Source: Sporosarcina aquimarina
GTDB lineage: Bacteria > Bacillota > Bacilli > Bacillales_A > Planococcaceae
DNA length: 64,000 nucleotides
Direction: 5' to 3'
NCBI RefSeq assembly: GCF_019748715.1
Contig: NZ_JACLBZ010000008.1
Span: 124,001-188,000 of the forward strand
The translations under genes were made by a program, and so were the position numbers. Numbering within the stretch: position 1 is the first letter of the stretch; each line of letters opens with the position of its first letter. The notes beneath the pieces are model-generated. The model did no database searches. It was not told where the DNA came from and was given only the letters and a program-made list of their open reading frames with translations. Shown one piece after another: positions 17,104 to 25,056 of the stretch.

Positions 17104-18354
17104 TTATTCAGCTTTCCATAACAGAAAGAAGATAATAAAGCTCACTAACCAGGGCATATGCAACTGAACAAAAGTCCCCACTTGAGAAAGCTGTTCCAGT
17201 CTGGCAATCCCCCATTGTGAACCGAAGGCATGTTTGATTCTTTTATCTACATTATTTAAACCGATCCTTGTGGTGTGACCTGTTCCTTTGGATAGTGGAA
17301 TACTCGTGGAATTTTCTTCGATCCCCACGCCGTCATCTATTACATTGATAACGATTTTTTCTTTCTCTGTGTAAGCTTCTACAATTATTGTTATAGCATC
17401 ACCAGTGCTTTCAAATCCATGGACAATTGAGTTTTCAACGATTGGCTGCAAAGTAAATATCGGAATTTTATAATCTAACAGATGATCTTCTATGTTTATT
17501 ACAATCTTAATTTGATCACGGTAGCGTGTTTGTTGGATGGAAAGATAATATTCGAGGTGTTCAATTTCTTCCTTTAGCGGAATAAGCTGATCTATATTGC
17601 GCAGGCTGTAACGTAAGATTTTCCCTAATGAATACGTTACATCCTCGGTTTGTTTTGCGTTTTCCATATAGGCTAACCGTGAAATCGTATTCAATGTATT
17701 AAAAAGAAAGTGCGGATTAACTTGAGATTGGAGTACTTTTAATTGAGTATCCTTTAGCATTTTTTCCAATTCAGAGCGGTGCTGTAACTCTTCCAACAGC
17801 TTTATATTATTCAGCGATAATTCTTGTGCTGTTAAATGGGCATCGCCCAACTTCACTATGTAGTTAGCAGTGACAAAGAGTAATTCAGCAATTGACTGGA
17901 CCCGGCTTTTGTTTTTTCGATCTAATTGATCGAAGAATTTCTGCAGCATCTCTTGATCTAATGGCAAATCCGCCAAGTCCATCTCTATTTTTGGCAATTC
18001 CTCTAATTCCTCATCTTCTATAAGAACTTGTCCACAAAGAATCGAACCTAAATATTCGTCGCGCAGTATGATAGGCGCAGCAAAATCCACAAGACCCGTA
18101 TGGCAACGGTGAATAACCGGTCGTTTGCTCTCTGCTGCCAACTTGCCCACTTTATCGTCAGACAGTATACAACGCTTTTGTCCTTCGCTGCATGACCGAA
18201 TATATTTACAAAAGGCTGTGAACTGACTCGGCTTGGTCACCGGCTCTCCTTGTGCATCACAAATTAATACTGCCACTCCCATCGCTTCAGCAAATTGCTC
18301 TTGCAGTTTTTGCAATTGGTCTATATCGACAAATTCTCGTAAGCTCTTTATCAT
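17104..18354 (-). CDS. LytS-type histidine kinase with PocR ligand-binding domain
   Basis: A 416-residue kinase. Residues about 5-165 form a PocR-type sensory domain, with conserved cysteines in CKYIRSC, KRC and IHRCHTGL; that domain is known from the propanediol-utilisation regulator PocR and binds small diols or related compounds. A helical linker leads to a His_kinase domain with QVNPHFLFNTLN, whose His is the phosphoacceptor, and a C-terminal ATPase domain (ENSIVHGF, DDGVGI). No membrane segment is visible, so it senses a cytoplasmic ligand. ATG 18354 follows AAGGTGAT; GTG 18363 is less likely. It follows the AraC-type response regulator by 34 bp and very probably controls the diol dehydratase operon. 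Confidence 0.9.
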   Translation of the reverse strand: MIKSLREFVDIDQLQKLQEQFAEAMGVAVLICDAQGEPVTKPSQFTAFCKYIRSCSEGQKRCILSDDKVGKLAAESKRPVIHRCHTGLVDFAAPIILRDEYLGSILCGQVLIEDEELEELPKIEMDLADLPLDQEMLQKFFDQLDRKNKSRVQSIAELLFVTANYIVKLGDAHLTAQELSLNNIKLLEELQHRSELEKMLKDTQLKVLQSQVNPHFLFNTLNTISRLAYMENAKQTEDVTYSLGKILRYSLRNIDQLIPLKEEIEHLEYYLSIQQTRYRDQIKIVINIEDHLLDYKIPIFTLQPIVENSIVHGFESTGDAITIIVEAYTEKEKIVINVIDDGVGIEENSTSIPLSKGTGHTTRIGLNNVDKRIKHAFGSQWGIARLEQLSQVGTFVQLHMPWLVSFIIFFLLWKAE

Positions 18355-18388
18355 ATATATCACCTTTTTCTGAGTCAGTTCTGACGCG

Positions 18389-19147
18389 CTATATAATGCT
18401 ATGAATATATGTCTTTTTCACTCGTTCTTTTTTCAGTAACTGCTCATTTTTCCGATAGTGGCTGGGCGGAATTCCTTCTTGTTTTCTAAAAACTCTAGTG
18501 AAATAATTAGAGTCAGAAAACCCGCAAAGTCGGCTAATCTCCGTGATCGTATATTGAGAATCAAGCAACAATTCCTTCGACTTCTCTAGACGTGTAGATG
18601 TAATATACTCGGTAAGCGATCGATCCATTTTTTGTTTGAATAAGCGACTAAGATATTGTGGATGAAGATGAACGAGCTGTGAAAGTTCATTCAGTGTCAG
18701 CTTATCCTCTAAATGACCTTTTATATAAGTGATCAACTGTTCAATAACTTCAGTAGATGGAGTTTCTATTTCTTGTATATCTGTACTTTCTACAACTTTT
18801 GTCAAAGACCCCACCAACTCTTCTGGACGAACTGGTTTTAATAAATAGTCTTCTACACCGATCTTAATGGTTTGCAATGCATAGTCGAACTCATTAAATG
18901 CAGTTAGAAATATGATTTTAATCTCCGGATTCATTTTCTTAATGAGCTTAGCGGCGGTAAGACCATCCATTTTAGGCATCTTGATATCTATTAACATGAC
19001 ATCAATAAGAGTAGCACTTGCAATATCTACGGCCAGTAAACCATTCTTAGCTTCCAAACATTCAATAAAACCAAGATTACTTTTTTTTACAATATCGAGC
19101 AAAACTTCTCTTTCAAGGGGTTCATCGTCGACAACTAATAATTTTAT
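18389..19147 (-). CDS. AraC/YesN-type response regulator with apparent AUA start
   Basis: The receiver domain contains KLLVVDDEP (acidic pocket) and the phosphoacceptor Asp in VMLIDIKMPKMDG. A C-terminal pair of AraC helix-turn-helix motifs includes HPQYLSRLFKQKM and ISRLCGFSDSNYFTRVFR. The first standard start codon in frame, TTG 19102, would remove the acidic pocket required for phosphorylation. Upstream, AAGGAGG is followed eight bases later by ATA (19145-19147), giving IKLLVVDDEP and 252 residues. A second possibility is ATT further upstream behind AAAGGAG. No ATG, GTG or TTG exists in frame before the pocket. I therefore annotate from ATA, with the caveat that a sequence error or point mutation could be responsible. 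Confidence 0.85.
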   Translation of the reverse strand: MKLLVVDDEPLEREVLLDIVKKSNLGFIECLEAKNGLLAVDIASATLIDVMLIDIKMPKMDGLTAAKLIKKMNPEIKIIFLTAFNEFDYALQTIKIGVEDYLLKPVRPEELVGSLTKVVESTDIQEIETPSTEVIEQLITYIKGHLEDKLTLNELSQLVHLHPQYLSRLFKQKMDRSLTEYITSTRLEKSKELLLDSQYTITEISRLCGFSDSNYFTRVFRKQEGIPPSHYRKNEQLLKKERVKKTYIHSII

Positions 19148-19185
19148 CGATCTCTCCTCCTTACTCGAAATATTTAGCTCCTTTC

Positions 19186-19214
19186 ATTATAGACTATATT
19201 ATGAATTCAGACAA
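19186..19214 (-). promoter_or_regulatory. Sigma-A promoter of the two-component operon
   Basis: Minus strand: -35 TTGTCT (19209-19214), 17-bp spacer, -10 TATAAT (19186-19191). The -10 lies about 40 bp upstream of the AUA start of the response regulator, giving a short leader that carries both AGGAG-type sites. Confidence 0.7.
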
Positions 19215-19219
19215 TTCGA

Positions 19220-19261
19220 GAAACCCTCCAGTCTATTTCATGTAAACCAACAGGAGGGTTA
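19220..19261 (-). terminator. Hairpin ending the diol dehydratase operon
   Basis: AACCCTCC and GGAGGGTT arms (19222-19229 and 19253-19260) form a hairpin just past the stop of the PduO-C-like gene. The following minus-strand sequence is only TTTCTC, so it may be leaky and allow read-through into the regulator genes. Confidence 0.6.
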
Positions 19262-19280
19262 AGGAAATATATTATGTTAA

Positions 19281-19676
19281 TTAAACGAGACCAGCTTCCG
19301 CAACTTCAGTATCTTCAGAAACCGAACCGCCGCTGACGCCTATGCCTCCGATAATTCGATCACCACTCTTTATAGGAATTCCACCTCCAAACACTACAAT
19401 TTTTCCATTATTCGTAGTGTTAATCCCAAAAAGTTCTCCGCCAGGCTGTACTGCATCATATAATTGGGAAGTTGGCATTTGTAACGCAACAGCAGTCCAT
19501 GCTTTATTTTGTGAAATATCAATACTAGCTAATAAGGATTGGTCCATTCGATGACATGCCAATAAATGCCCACCGCCATCTACAATGGTAATCACCATAG
19601 GAATCTTAATTTCTTTAGCTTTTTCTTCAGCGTGTTCAATCATTTTTTTAGCTGTCTCTAAATTCAGTTCTGTCAT
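19281..19676 (-). CDS. PduO-C/GlcG/HbpS-family protein of the diol dehydratase operon
   Basis: A 131-residue member of the GlcG/HbpS fold (PF03928), the same domain found at the C-terminus of the PduO adenosyltransferase. Seen are the glycine-rich VDGGGHLLACHRMD, NKAWTAVAL and FGGGIPI...GGIGVSGG. There is no adenosyltransferase domain attached, so it is not a PduO enzyme. Members bind heme or cobalamin-like cofactors or are of unknown function; a role in cofactor handling for the dehydratase is inference. ATG 19676 follows AGGAGG at six bases and overlaps the end of the reactivase small subunit gene by 29 bp. Confidence 0.85.
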   Translation of the reverse strand: MTELNLETAKKMIEHAEEKAKEIKIPMVITIVDGGGHLLACHRMDQSLLASIDISQNKAWTAVALQMPTSQLYDAVQPGGELFGINTTNNGKIVVFGGGIPIKSGDRIIGGIGVSGGSVSEDTEVAEAGLV

Positions 19677-19989
19677 CATACTCCTCCTCAAGAAATAATG
19701 GCAGGCCCTTTACTAATCGGGCAGCATTTTGTCCTGCTCTTCTGCCGTTTTGTTTTCTTTCTATTAAATAGGGACGATTAGGTAGTTTTTCATGAAAGAT
19801 TGATATGGCATGTTCATTTCGGATTAGAATGCTGACTTGCAAAGAAGTAAAGCTGAATCCTTCATCTGAAATTTGTTTACAGGCAAATGGAACTCCTTCT
19901 TCCTCAAGCCCTGCACATACTTCTTTGACAAGCAGTTGGTCTACTGATTCCGATAAGAAGATGGGGATGTATACTGTGGTGTGTTTCAT
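19648..19989 (-). CDS. pduH: Diol/glycerol dehydratase reactivase, small subunit
   Basis: This 113-residue protein matches DdrB/PduH in size and pattern: an N-terminal beta strand YIPIFL, the central FTSLQVSILIRNEHAISIFHEKLP and a C-terminal GQNAARLVKGLPL. With the large subunit it removes damaged cobalamin from inactivated dehydratase. Its start overlaps the large-subunit stop as ATGA, the usual arrangement. Named by family and position. Confidence 0.88.
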   Translation of the reverse strand: MKHTTVYIPIFLSESVDQLLVKEVCAGLEEEGVPFACKQISDEGFSFTSLQVSILIRNEHAISIFHEKLPNRPYLIERKQNGRRAGQNAARLVKGLPLFLEEEYDDRTEFRDS

Positions 19990-21824
19990 ATCCTATCATC
20001 ACGCCTTTTCAAAGTAGATAAGACCAGCCCCGTTGCCACCGCATTCCTAGGTCCCTCTGTTCCTCTAATGTTTGCGAAGCCTGCGACAATACCATATTTG
20101 GATAACTCATCATTGATCATTTCCGGAATTTCAAAATCCAGTGCGGATCCACCTAACATCACTACAAAAGAGATGTGTCTAATATTGTGGGTAGGGAGTA
20201 CCTGCTCTAGTGCACGAATGGCGTTCGTAACAAATACTTTTCGTTTAGCCTCTCGTCGGATGGTACGAATTTGTTCCATTGAATGGCGGATCGGCAAAGG
20301 AGTAATCCCTTTCTCTTCCCGAATAACTACTTTTCCAAATGCCTCAGGAGGAAACGGTTCTTCGGAAAACAAGTAGGTCCCATCCTCCAATTGCATATGA
20401 TAGAGACTTTGTAGTTTTCCAAGCGGATATTTCTTTATTTTCTCTGCCAGCTCAAGATCATGAAGCGATAGCTCCGTATTGATCAGCAGCGTCACCATAT
20501 CTCCAGCTCCTGCTAGGTGAACCGTTCGAATCGTTCCATTTTCATCATTCGTCGCTGCATCCGTGGAACCGCCACCCATGTCCAATATGACGATAGGCCG
20601 TTCCGTTCCCGGCGTTGTCAGCGCCCCGGCTATCGCCATTTCCGCTTCAATTCCTCCCACTTCAACTGATACACCAAGCTCTTTCTCTAATAGCGAAGAT
20701 ACGGTCTGAATGGAAGTCTTTTTAGTCTGCACCATCGAAGCAAGCCCCACTCCACTTTCCATAGTGATTTCACCCGCCAGTGCTCCGCGAATAGAAGAAG
20801 GAATTTTTGTATCGACTGCAAGTAAATCTGTAATACGAATTTCATGTATAGTTTGATCCGTTACTTCCGCCAAGTCCTGACGCAAGCCATTTAACATCGC
20901 ACCTGCATTCGTACCTTGTTCACCTTGTACATCGTTCAACACACCTATTTTTTTATAGGACTCCATAATTTCATCCGCACCATCATTGACGTCAACTTTC
21001 ACACTCATCCTATTACCGACCATTGTGATGCTTCCTGATTCAATTTTCCGCTCTGCGATCTGCCCCGCCGGTGTCCGTATCACGACGGCCGAACGATTTC
21101 CGACCAATGATTTGGCAACAGGCGCTACTTGTTTCGTTTCTTCGGGGGTTAAATCAAATACAGTAGAGAGTCCAAAAGGGTTGCTGAGCATCCGAATGAC
21201 ATGTCCAGGAGGCGCCACTTCAATTGCTGCCTTTTTTCCTATCGGCACTTTATCAATCATGGCCACTTCATCTACGATAGGCACTTTCATTTGCAGGCGA
21301 TTGTGGATTAAAACCCCGTCATCCTTCTGTACGATGACTCCTTTGATCTGGATCCCTTGTCTTTCAAATTTATTAAACTGATAGGCTACCCATTCATAAT
21401 CGAATTTCTTTGACACTACTACAATATAGGGTTTATTTTCCTCGGCATGTTGCAGCAATTGCTCGATCAAAATGGTTTGACCAATCCCTATTCCTTCTCC
21501 TCCGGGCGTATCCGGATTATGACCGATCATAGAAGATTCCGTAATGATCGTTTCACTGATGACGTCCATGGCGAGATCGCCAATAACTGGTACTGCATCA
21601 TTGATTCGAACTATATTAATCTCAGAAATAGTTCGATTAATTTTTGACATAGCTAGCTGCAGACATGATTTGATTCCTTTAATATTAGTAACCGTTCCTT
21701 TAATCCCAGTCGTCGGGACAAGATGCTGAGTTAAAAATACGGCCTCATTTCCGCATACTTCTACAATCGCTACCTCTGTTGATGAATTCCCAATATCCAC
21801 TCCTGCGATAAGTTGCCTGCTCAT
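19986..21824 (-). CDS. pduG: Diol/glycerol dehydratase reactivase, large subunit
   Basis: At 612 residues it matches DdrA/PduG/GdrA, an Hsp70-like ATPase that exchanges inactive cobalamin in the dehydratase. The N-terminal phosphate loop is AGVDIGNSSTEVAIVE, and a second actin-fold phosphate region is ILDMGGGSTDAA near residue 420. A DTPGGEGIGIGQT segment is also typical. ATG 21824 lies three bases after the small dehydratase subunit stop. Its presence supports a true adenosylcobalamin enzyme in the operon. Confidence 0.95.
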   Translation of the reverse strand: MSRQLIAGVDIGNSSTEVAIVEVCGNEAVFLTQHLVPTTGIKGTVTNIKGIKSCLQLAMSKINRTISEINIVRINDAVPVIGDLAMDVISETIITESSMIGHNPDTPGGEGIGIGQTILIEQLLQHAEENKPYIVVVSKKFDYEWVAYQFNKFERQGIQIKGVIVQKDDGVLIHNRLQMKVPIVDEVAMIDKVPIGKKAAIEVAPPGHVIRMLSNPFGLSTVFDLTPEETKQVAPVAKSLVGNRSAVVIRTPAGQIAERKIESGSITMVGNRMSVKVDVNDGADEIMESYKKIGVLNDVQGEQGTNAGAMLNGLRQDLAEVTDQTIHEIRITDLLAVDTKIPSSIRGALAGEITMESGVGLASMVQTKKTSIQTVSSLLEKELGVSVEVGGIEAEMAIAGALTTPGTERPIVILDMGGGSTDAATNDENGTIRTVHLAGAGDMVTLLINTELSLHDLELAEKIKKYPLGKLQSLYHMQLEDGTYLFSEEPFPPEAFGKVVIREEKGITPLPIRHSMEQIRTIRREAKRKVFVTNAIRALEQVLPTHNIRHISFVVMLGGSALDFEIPEMINDELSKYGIVAGFANIRGTEGPRNAVATGLVLSTLKRRDDRI

Positions 21825-21827
21825 TCC

Positions 21828-22250
21828 TTATTCCTCGTCTATACGCAATATGTTTCGTCGGCTATATACTTCAGCCGCCTCTTCTACTAACTTGGCGTTT
21901 TCAAACGCTTGGTATTCACGCTTCAATTCATCAGCAATCGTCAGCAATTCATCATAAGAAGAACGGTTAGGACGAAGGGCACTATAGATTTCGAGAATTC
22001 TTTCATCAGAAATCGAAATTAGTTCTGCAGCTCTTCTAAAATTTCTCCCTAATTGGTCTCGCTCTATACTCTCCGATATTTCCGCCTGCATAATTAAAGT
22101 TTCGGGGCTGATCCGTAAATCTTTACTCGAGATGTCTCCTTTTAACGCCGCTTCTAAAGTCAAGTCATCATAGGCTTTGTTCGTTGGCGTAAATAATACG
22201 TCTGTTCTTTTCTGTCCTAATGGGTAATCTTGTCTTGTCAATCGGCTCAT
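21828..22250 (-). CDS. pduE: Diol/glycerol dehydratase, small subunit
   Basis: A 140-residue small (gamma) subunit of adenosylcobalamin-dependent diol/glycerol dehydratase. Seen are the N-terminal YPLGQKRTDVLFTPTNKAYDDLTLEA, the segment AEISESIERDQLGRNFRRAAEL and the C-terminal LRPNRSSYDELLTIA, all family hallmarks. Its start overlaps the medium subunit stop by 4 bp (ATGA), so translation is coupled. Confidence 0.94.
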   Translation of the reverse strand: MSRLTRQDYPLGQKRTDVLFTPTNKAYDDLTLEAALKGDISSKDLRISPETLIMQAEISESIERDQLGRNFRRAAELISISDERILEIYSALRPNRSSYDELLTIADELKREYQAFENAKLVEEAAEVYSRRNILRIDEE

Positions 22251-22834
22251 ACGGTTTCCTCCTCTGAAATGGTAAAGCTGTAGTCTACATTTACAGCTGG
22301 CTTGCCCCTTACAATTTCTTGCGCTTCTTTCAAGTGCAATATTGCTGCAATTGCTTGGTAGCGGGGCCTAGCCATCTGATCGTTTACAACCGGAACAGGA
22401 TCAACGTTCTCTCCCCGTGCATATAAAGCGGCATTTCTACCGATATCACGATAGGTTTCAAGTGTAATCAGCGGTGATTGCGGAAAGAGTTCCAGATTAC
22501 TTAATGGATCTAAATCCCGTTGATGAATGATCGTAGTCCCCCTAGACTGAATGCCGATTCCTATTCCTGAGCCGCTCAATTTAGCAGCAAGATGCCCAAT
22601 AAACGCTAAGTCAGCAGTTTCAAAATTACGGATTACACGTGTTACACCGCCTTGTTCTTCAATCCCGGAGATAATTTCACGCAAGACTTCACTATGCTCT
22701 ACGCTAACAATCGTCTTCGAAAGCGCTTTCCCAAAAGCCGGTGAAACAGCAATGACAACTTCTTTCGGATCCGATCCTTTAGCCGCTCGTGATTGATCAT
22801 CCATTTGCATTTCAATTGAATATGAATAATTCAT
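22247..22834 (-). CDS. pduD: Diol/glycerol dehydratase, medium subunit
   Basis: A 195-residue medium (beta) subunit, which cradles the lower face of cobalamin. Motifs seen are DEVVIAVSPAFG-like PKEVVIAVSPAFG, the SGSGIGIGIQSRGTTIIHQRDL segment contacting the cofactor, and PVPVVNDQMARPRYQA. ATG 22834 is used because AGGAGGTG lies seven bases before it; an in-frame TTG at 22852 is part of that region. It has no long N-terminal extension of the kind that targets the enzyme to microcompartments, consistent with the missing shell genes. Confidence 0.94.
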   Translation of the reverse strand: MNYSYSIEMQMDDQSRAAKGSDPKEVVIAVSPAFGKALSKTIVSVEHSEVLREIISGIEEQGGVTRVIRNFETADLAFIGHLAAKLSGSGIGIGIQSRGTTIIHQRDLDPLSNLELFPQSPLITLETYRDIGRNAALYARGENVDPVPVVNDQMARPRYQAIAAILHLKEAQEIVRGKPAVNVDYSFTISEEETV

Positions 22835-22848
22835 CTGATGACACCTCC

Positions 22849-24534
22849 TCAATACTCACTTGGACTGATTGCTTGGCGAATATTCTTGATTTCTTCCCAT
22901 CTTTCCTCACTCATTCGATAACCGGTTCCCGGTCCTGTATAGTCATTTTCATTATTAACGGCACTCCGTACAATATTATTCTCATCAATTATTGCGGAAG
23001 TGTGTAAATAATCCCCAGCCACACGCTGCTTAAGCATATTGAAAATTCTTTCGGCTACTTGATGATAGCCTCTATTCGCTAAAGCCAAAGCCACATCCAA
23101 TCCTGTAATGCCTTCTTTCAGCACGCTCTCAGCAGCCTTTAAATCTTCCATCACATTTCGTTTCGGCATATCGTCGCTGCTATTCGCATACGTTGCCGCG
23201 TCGATCTCCTCTTCAGTAATCGCGGGAAAACCAAGTTCATCAAAAAGTACTTGCATCGTCTTGGCAGCTTGATAGCGCACTTCAATTACTTCGCTTTCTT
23301 CAACTGGCCGCAAACCACCGTCCACCATCATATCTCGTTGTATAATTAAAAAATCATCTAAATCGGATGAATCCATATTCGATCCAGCGAACATATTATC
23401 ACTATTCGGAACCGCACTATAACCTGAAAAGACAAAGTCTGTGCCAGGCAACATTTGACATAGCATCTTTGCACTGCGGCGTATTTCAGAGTGAGAAAAA
23501 GTTTGGTCATTTCCTGAAGCTACTTCTAAATCAAACATAGTCGTAGCCAAGTTTTCTGCCAATACTGCGCGAATTCCGCTTGGAACAGCAGCTGGAATCC
23601 CAATGCAACTAATCGAACCATTCTGCAGTCCCTGGACACCTGCACCTTTTGCCATCATGATACAGCGAATTTCCAAGTACAACATCGACTTTCCTTCCGC
23701 ACCTGCCATTTGTACTTCGGAACCCGTGCCTGAAGTGAAACGCATCTTCGATCCCCTTGAAGCATATGCAGATGCCAAGAATGACTTTGACCATGGGGTA
23801 TCGTCTCCATCTTTAAAAACGGACTCTGTTCCGTATATTGAAATCGTCTCTGCATACGTCGTCAAACCAAGCATCGCCAATCGTAATTCCGTTGCCTCTT
23901 CCAATGCATCTTGCGTCAAAATACCGCCTCTGACAGTTTGGGAACCTACCAAAAGGGCAAGCGCATTAAATGGTGCATACCGCACAACTCCTACCGTCGT
24001 TTCCTGCTCATCAAATCCTCTTAACGCAGCTTCTGCCGCATCTGCCGCCATCAAGACAGGATTATCTCGAACATTTGTCACGTGACATTGATTGGAAGGT
24101 TTCTTTCTGGCCCGCATTTTTTGAAGCGCCATCATCATCTCTACCACATTTAATTGATTGAGCACCTCTACTATTTTGGCAGGGGTCAAACCTTTTACAA
24201 TCGCTAATACTTCAGAACGTGACACATTGATATCTACTAATTTCCTTGCGATATCCACACTTTCCGTGTTCATCATCTCGTTGGCAGTTGCAACATCAAT
24301 TGTATAATCCGCAATAAATTGATCTAGCATATCAAAATCTTTACGCAGTTTTCCATCCAACTCGACAATGCGGCCATCCTGTATCTCAATAGACGGCGAT
24401 GGATCATTCGGACTGGACATCGCAACAAATCCTTGTTCCGGCCACTCATGTACAAATCCATCCTTATTGACAGGCCGATCCTCCAAGACTTGAAAACGCT
24501 TGGAACGTCTGACTGCTGTTGGGCTCGGTTTCAT
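22849..24534 (-). CDS. pduC: Diol/glycerol dehydratase, large subunit
   Basis: The 561-residue large (alpha) subunit of adenosylcobalamin-dependent diol/glycerol dehydratase, which converts 1,2-propanediol to propanal or glycerol to 3-hydroxypropanal. It has the canonical MKPSPTAVRRSKRFQVLEDRPVN-type start, NQCHVTN with the active-site His, the DDTPWSKSFLASAYASRG region, GIPAAVPSGIRAVLAEN and SGYSAVPNSDNMFAGSNMD. AAAGGAAG precedes the ATG. It is the first gene of a six-gene operon. Preference for glycerol or propanediol cannot be settled by eye; the PocR-type sensor nearby favours a diol. Confidence 0.96.
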   Translation of the reverse strand: MKPSPTAVRRSKRFQVLEDRPVNKDGFVHEWPEQGFVAMSSPNDPSPSIEIQDGRIVELDGKLRKDFDMLDQFIADYTIDVATANEMMNTESVDIARKLVDINVSRSEVLAIVKGLTPAKIVEVLNQLNVVEMMMALQKMRARKKPSNQCHVTNVRDNPVLMAADAAEAALRGFDEQETTVGVVRYAPFNALALLVGSQTVRGGILTQDALEEATELRLAMLGLTTYAETISIYGTESVFKDGDDTPWSKSFLASAYASRGSKMRFTSGTGSEVQMAGAEGKSMLYLEIRCIMMAKGAGVQGLQNGSISCIGIPAAVPSGIRAVLAENLATTMFDLEVASGNDQTFSHSEIRRSAKMLCQMLPGTDFVFSGYSAVPNSDNMFAGSNMDSSDLDDFLIIQRDMMVDGGLRPVEESEVIEVRYQAAKTMQVLFDELGFPAITEEEIDAATYANSSDDMPKRNVMEDLKAAESVLKEGITGLDVALALANRGYHQVAERIFNMLKQRVAGDYLHTSAIIDENNIVRSAVNNENDYTGPGTGYRMSEERWEEIKNIRQAISPSEY

Positions 24535-24573
24535 GTAAGCACTTCCTTTCTAAATTTTCAATCTATTCAATCG

Positions 24574-24602
24574 ATTATAAGCTATGTATTTATTCATTGC
24601 TC
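24574..24602 (-). promoter_or_regulatory. Promoter of the diol dehydratase operon (activator-type)
   Basis: Minus strand: perfect -10 TATAAT at 24574-24579 with a very poor -35 (GAGCAA at 24597-24602). A weak -35 next to repeated sites is typical of promoters needing an AraC-type activator. Confidence 0.6.
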
Positions 24603-24608
24603 TATAGA

Positions 24609-24638
24609 ATCGATACTCGACTTAGGAATATCGATACT
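24609..24638 (-). promoter_or_regulatory. Direct-repeat activator sites before the diol dehydratase promoter
   Basis: The nonamer ATCGATACT occurs at 24609-24617 and again at 24630-24638, exactly 21 bp apart (two helical turns), with the nearer copy 6 bp from the -35 position. This is the layout expected for an AraC/YesN-type response regulator such as the one at 18389-19147. Confidence 0.65.
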
Positions 24639-24814
24639 TTTTCAAACTGTGGATTAGCATTTTTCGGATGAGACGAAGAATCTATATTAAGTATTTGCTA
24701 TAGTAACGAATCCAAAATGTTTTTCTCATCCAGTTGGCAGATATAGTTACCATTGCCAGGCTGTTTGCATCAGCCGAGTTTTAATTGTGTATTTATAATC
24801 AAAAGCATATCCAA

Positions 24815-24843
24815 TTGACACCCAATCCTTCAGCGTTTATACT
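24815..24843 (+). promoter_or_regulatory. Strong sigma-A promoter of the manganese riboswitch operon
   Basis: TTGACA (24815-24820), 17-bp spacer, TATACT (24838-24843). It places the transcript start near 24850, just upstream of the riboswitch. Confidence 0.85.
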
Positions 24844-24869
24844 GAACATACAAAAAAATATACAACTTC

Positions 24870-24990
24870 CTTTAAGGGGAGTAGCTATAAAGCAAAGTCG
24901 TCAATACGGGAGTTCATTCCCCGGCTTTGTTTACAACACTAGTTGTTTGCGAGACCTTACCGTTTATTTGGTGAGGTCTTTTATTTATTT
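24870..24990 (+). ncRNA. yybP-ykoY manganese riboswitch with terminator expression platform
   Basis: The leader holds the conserved elements of the yybP-ykoY (manganese) riboswitch in order: AAGGGGAGTAGC at 24874-24885, AAGTCGTCAATAC, the CCGGCTTTGTT return strand, and GCGAGACC near 24949-24956. P1 pairs TAAGG (24873-24877) with CCTTA (24955-24959). That 3' strand is also the 5' arm of a terminator, AGACCTTACC (24952-24961) with GGTGAGGTCT (24970-24979), followed by TTTATTTATTT. Metal binding should stabilise P1 and prevent the terminator, so this reads as a manganese-ON switch. It precedes the kinase-like and EcsC-family genes. Confidence 0.93.
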
Positions 24991-24992
24991 AG

Positions 24993-25030
24993 AGGCGATA
25001 TGACCAATAATTGGACATATCGCCTTTTTC
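24993..25030 (+). terminator. Second intrinsic terminator in the riboswitch leader
   Basis: AGGCGATATG (24993-25002) pairs perfectly with CATATCGCCT (25016-25025), followed by TTTTT. It stands between the riboswitch terminator and the ribosome binding site of the kinase-like gene, so transcripts must pass two terminators. Confidence 0.85.
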
Positions 25031-25056
25031 ATTTTTAATTTATTGGAGGTCAAACT

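Noticed and set aside
24785..25003. A 72-codon plus-strand frame across the riboswitch.
   Set aside because: It overlaps the promoter, aptamer and terminator, whose conserved RNA elements explain the sequence better.
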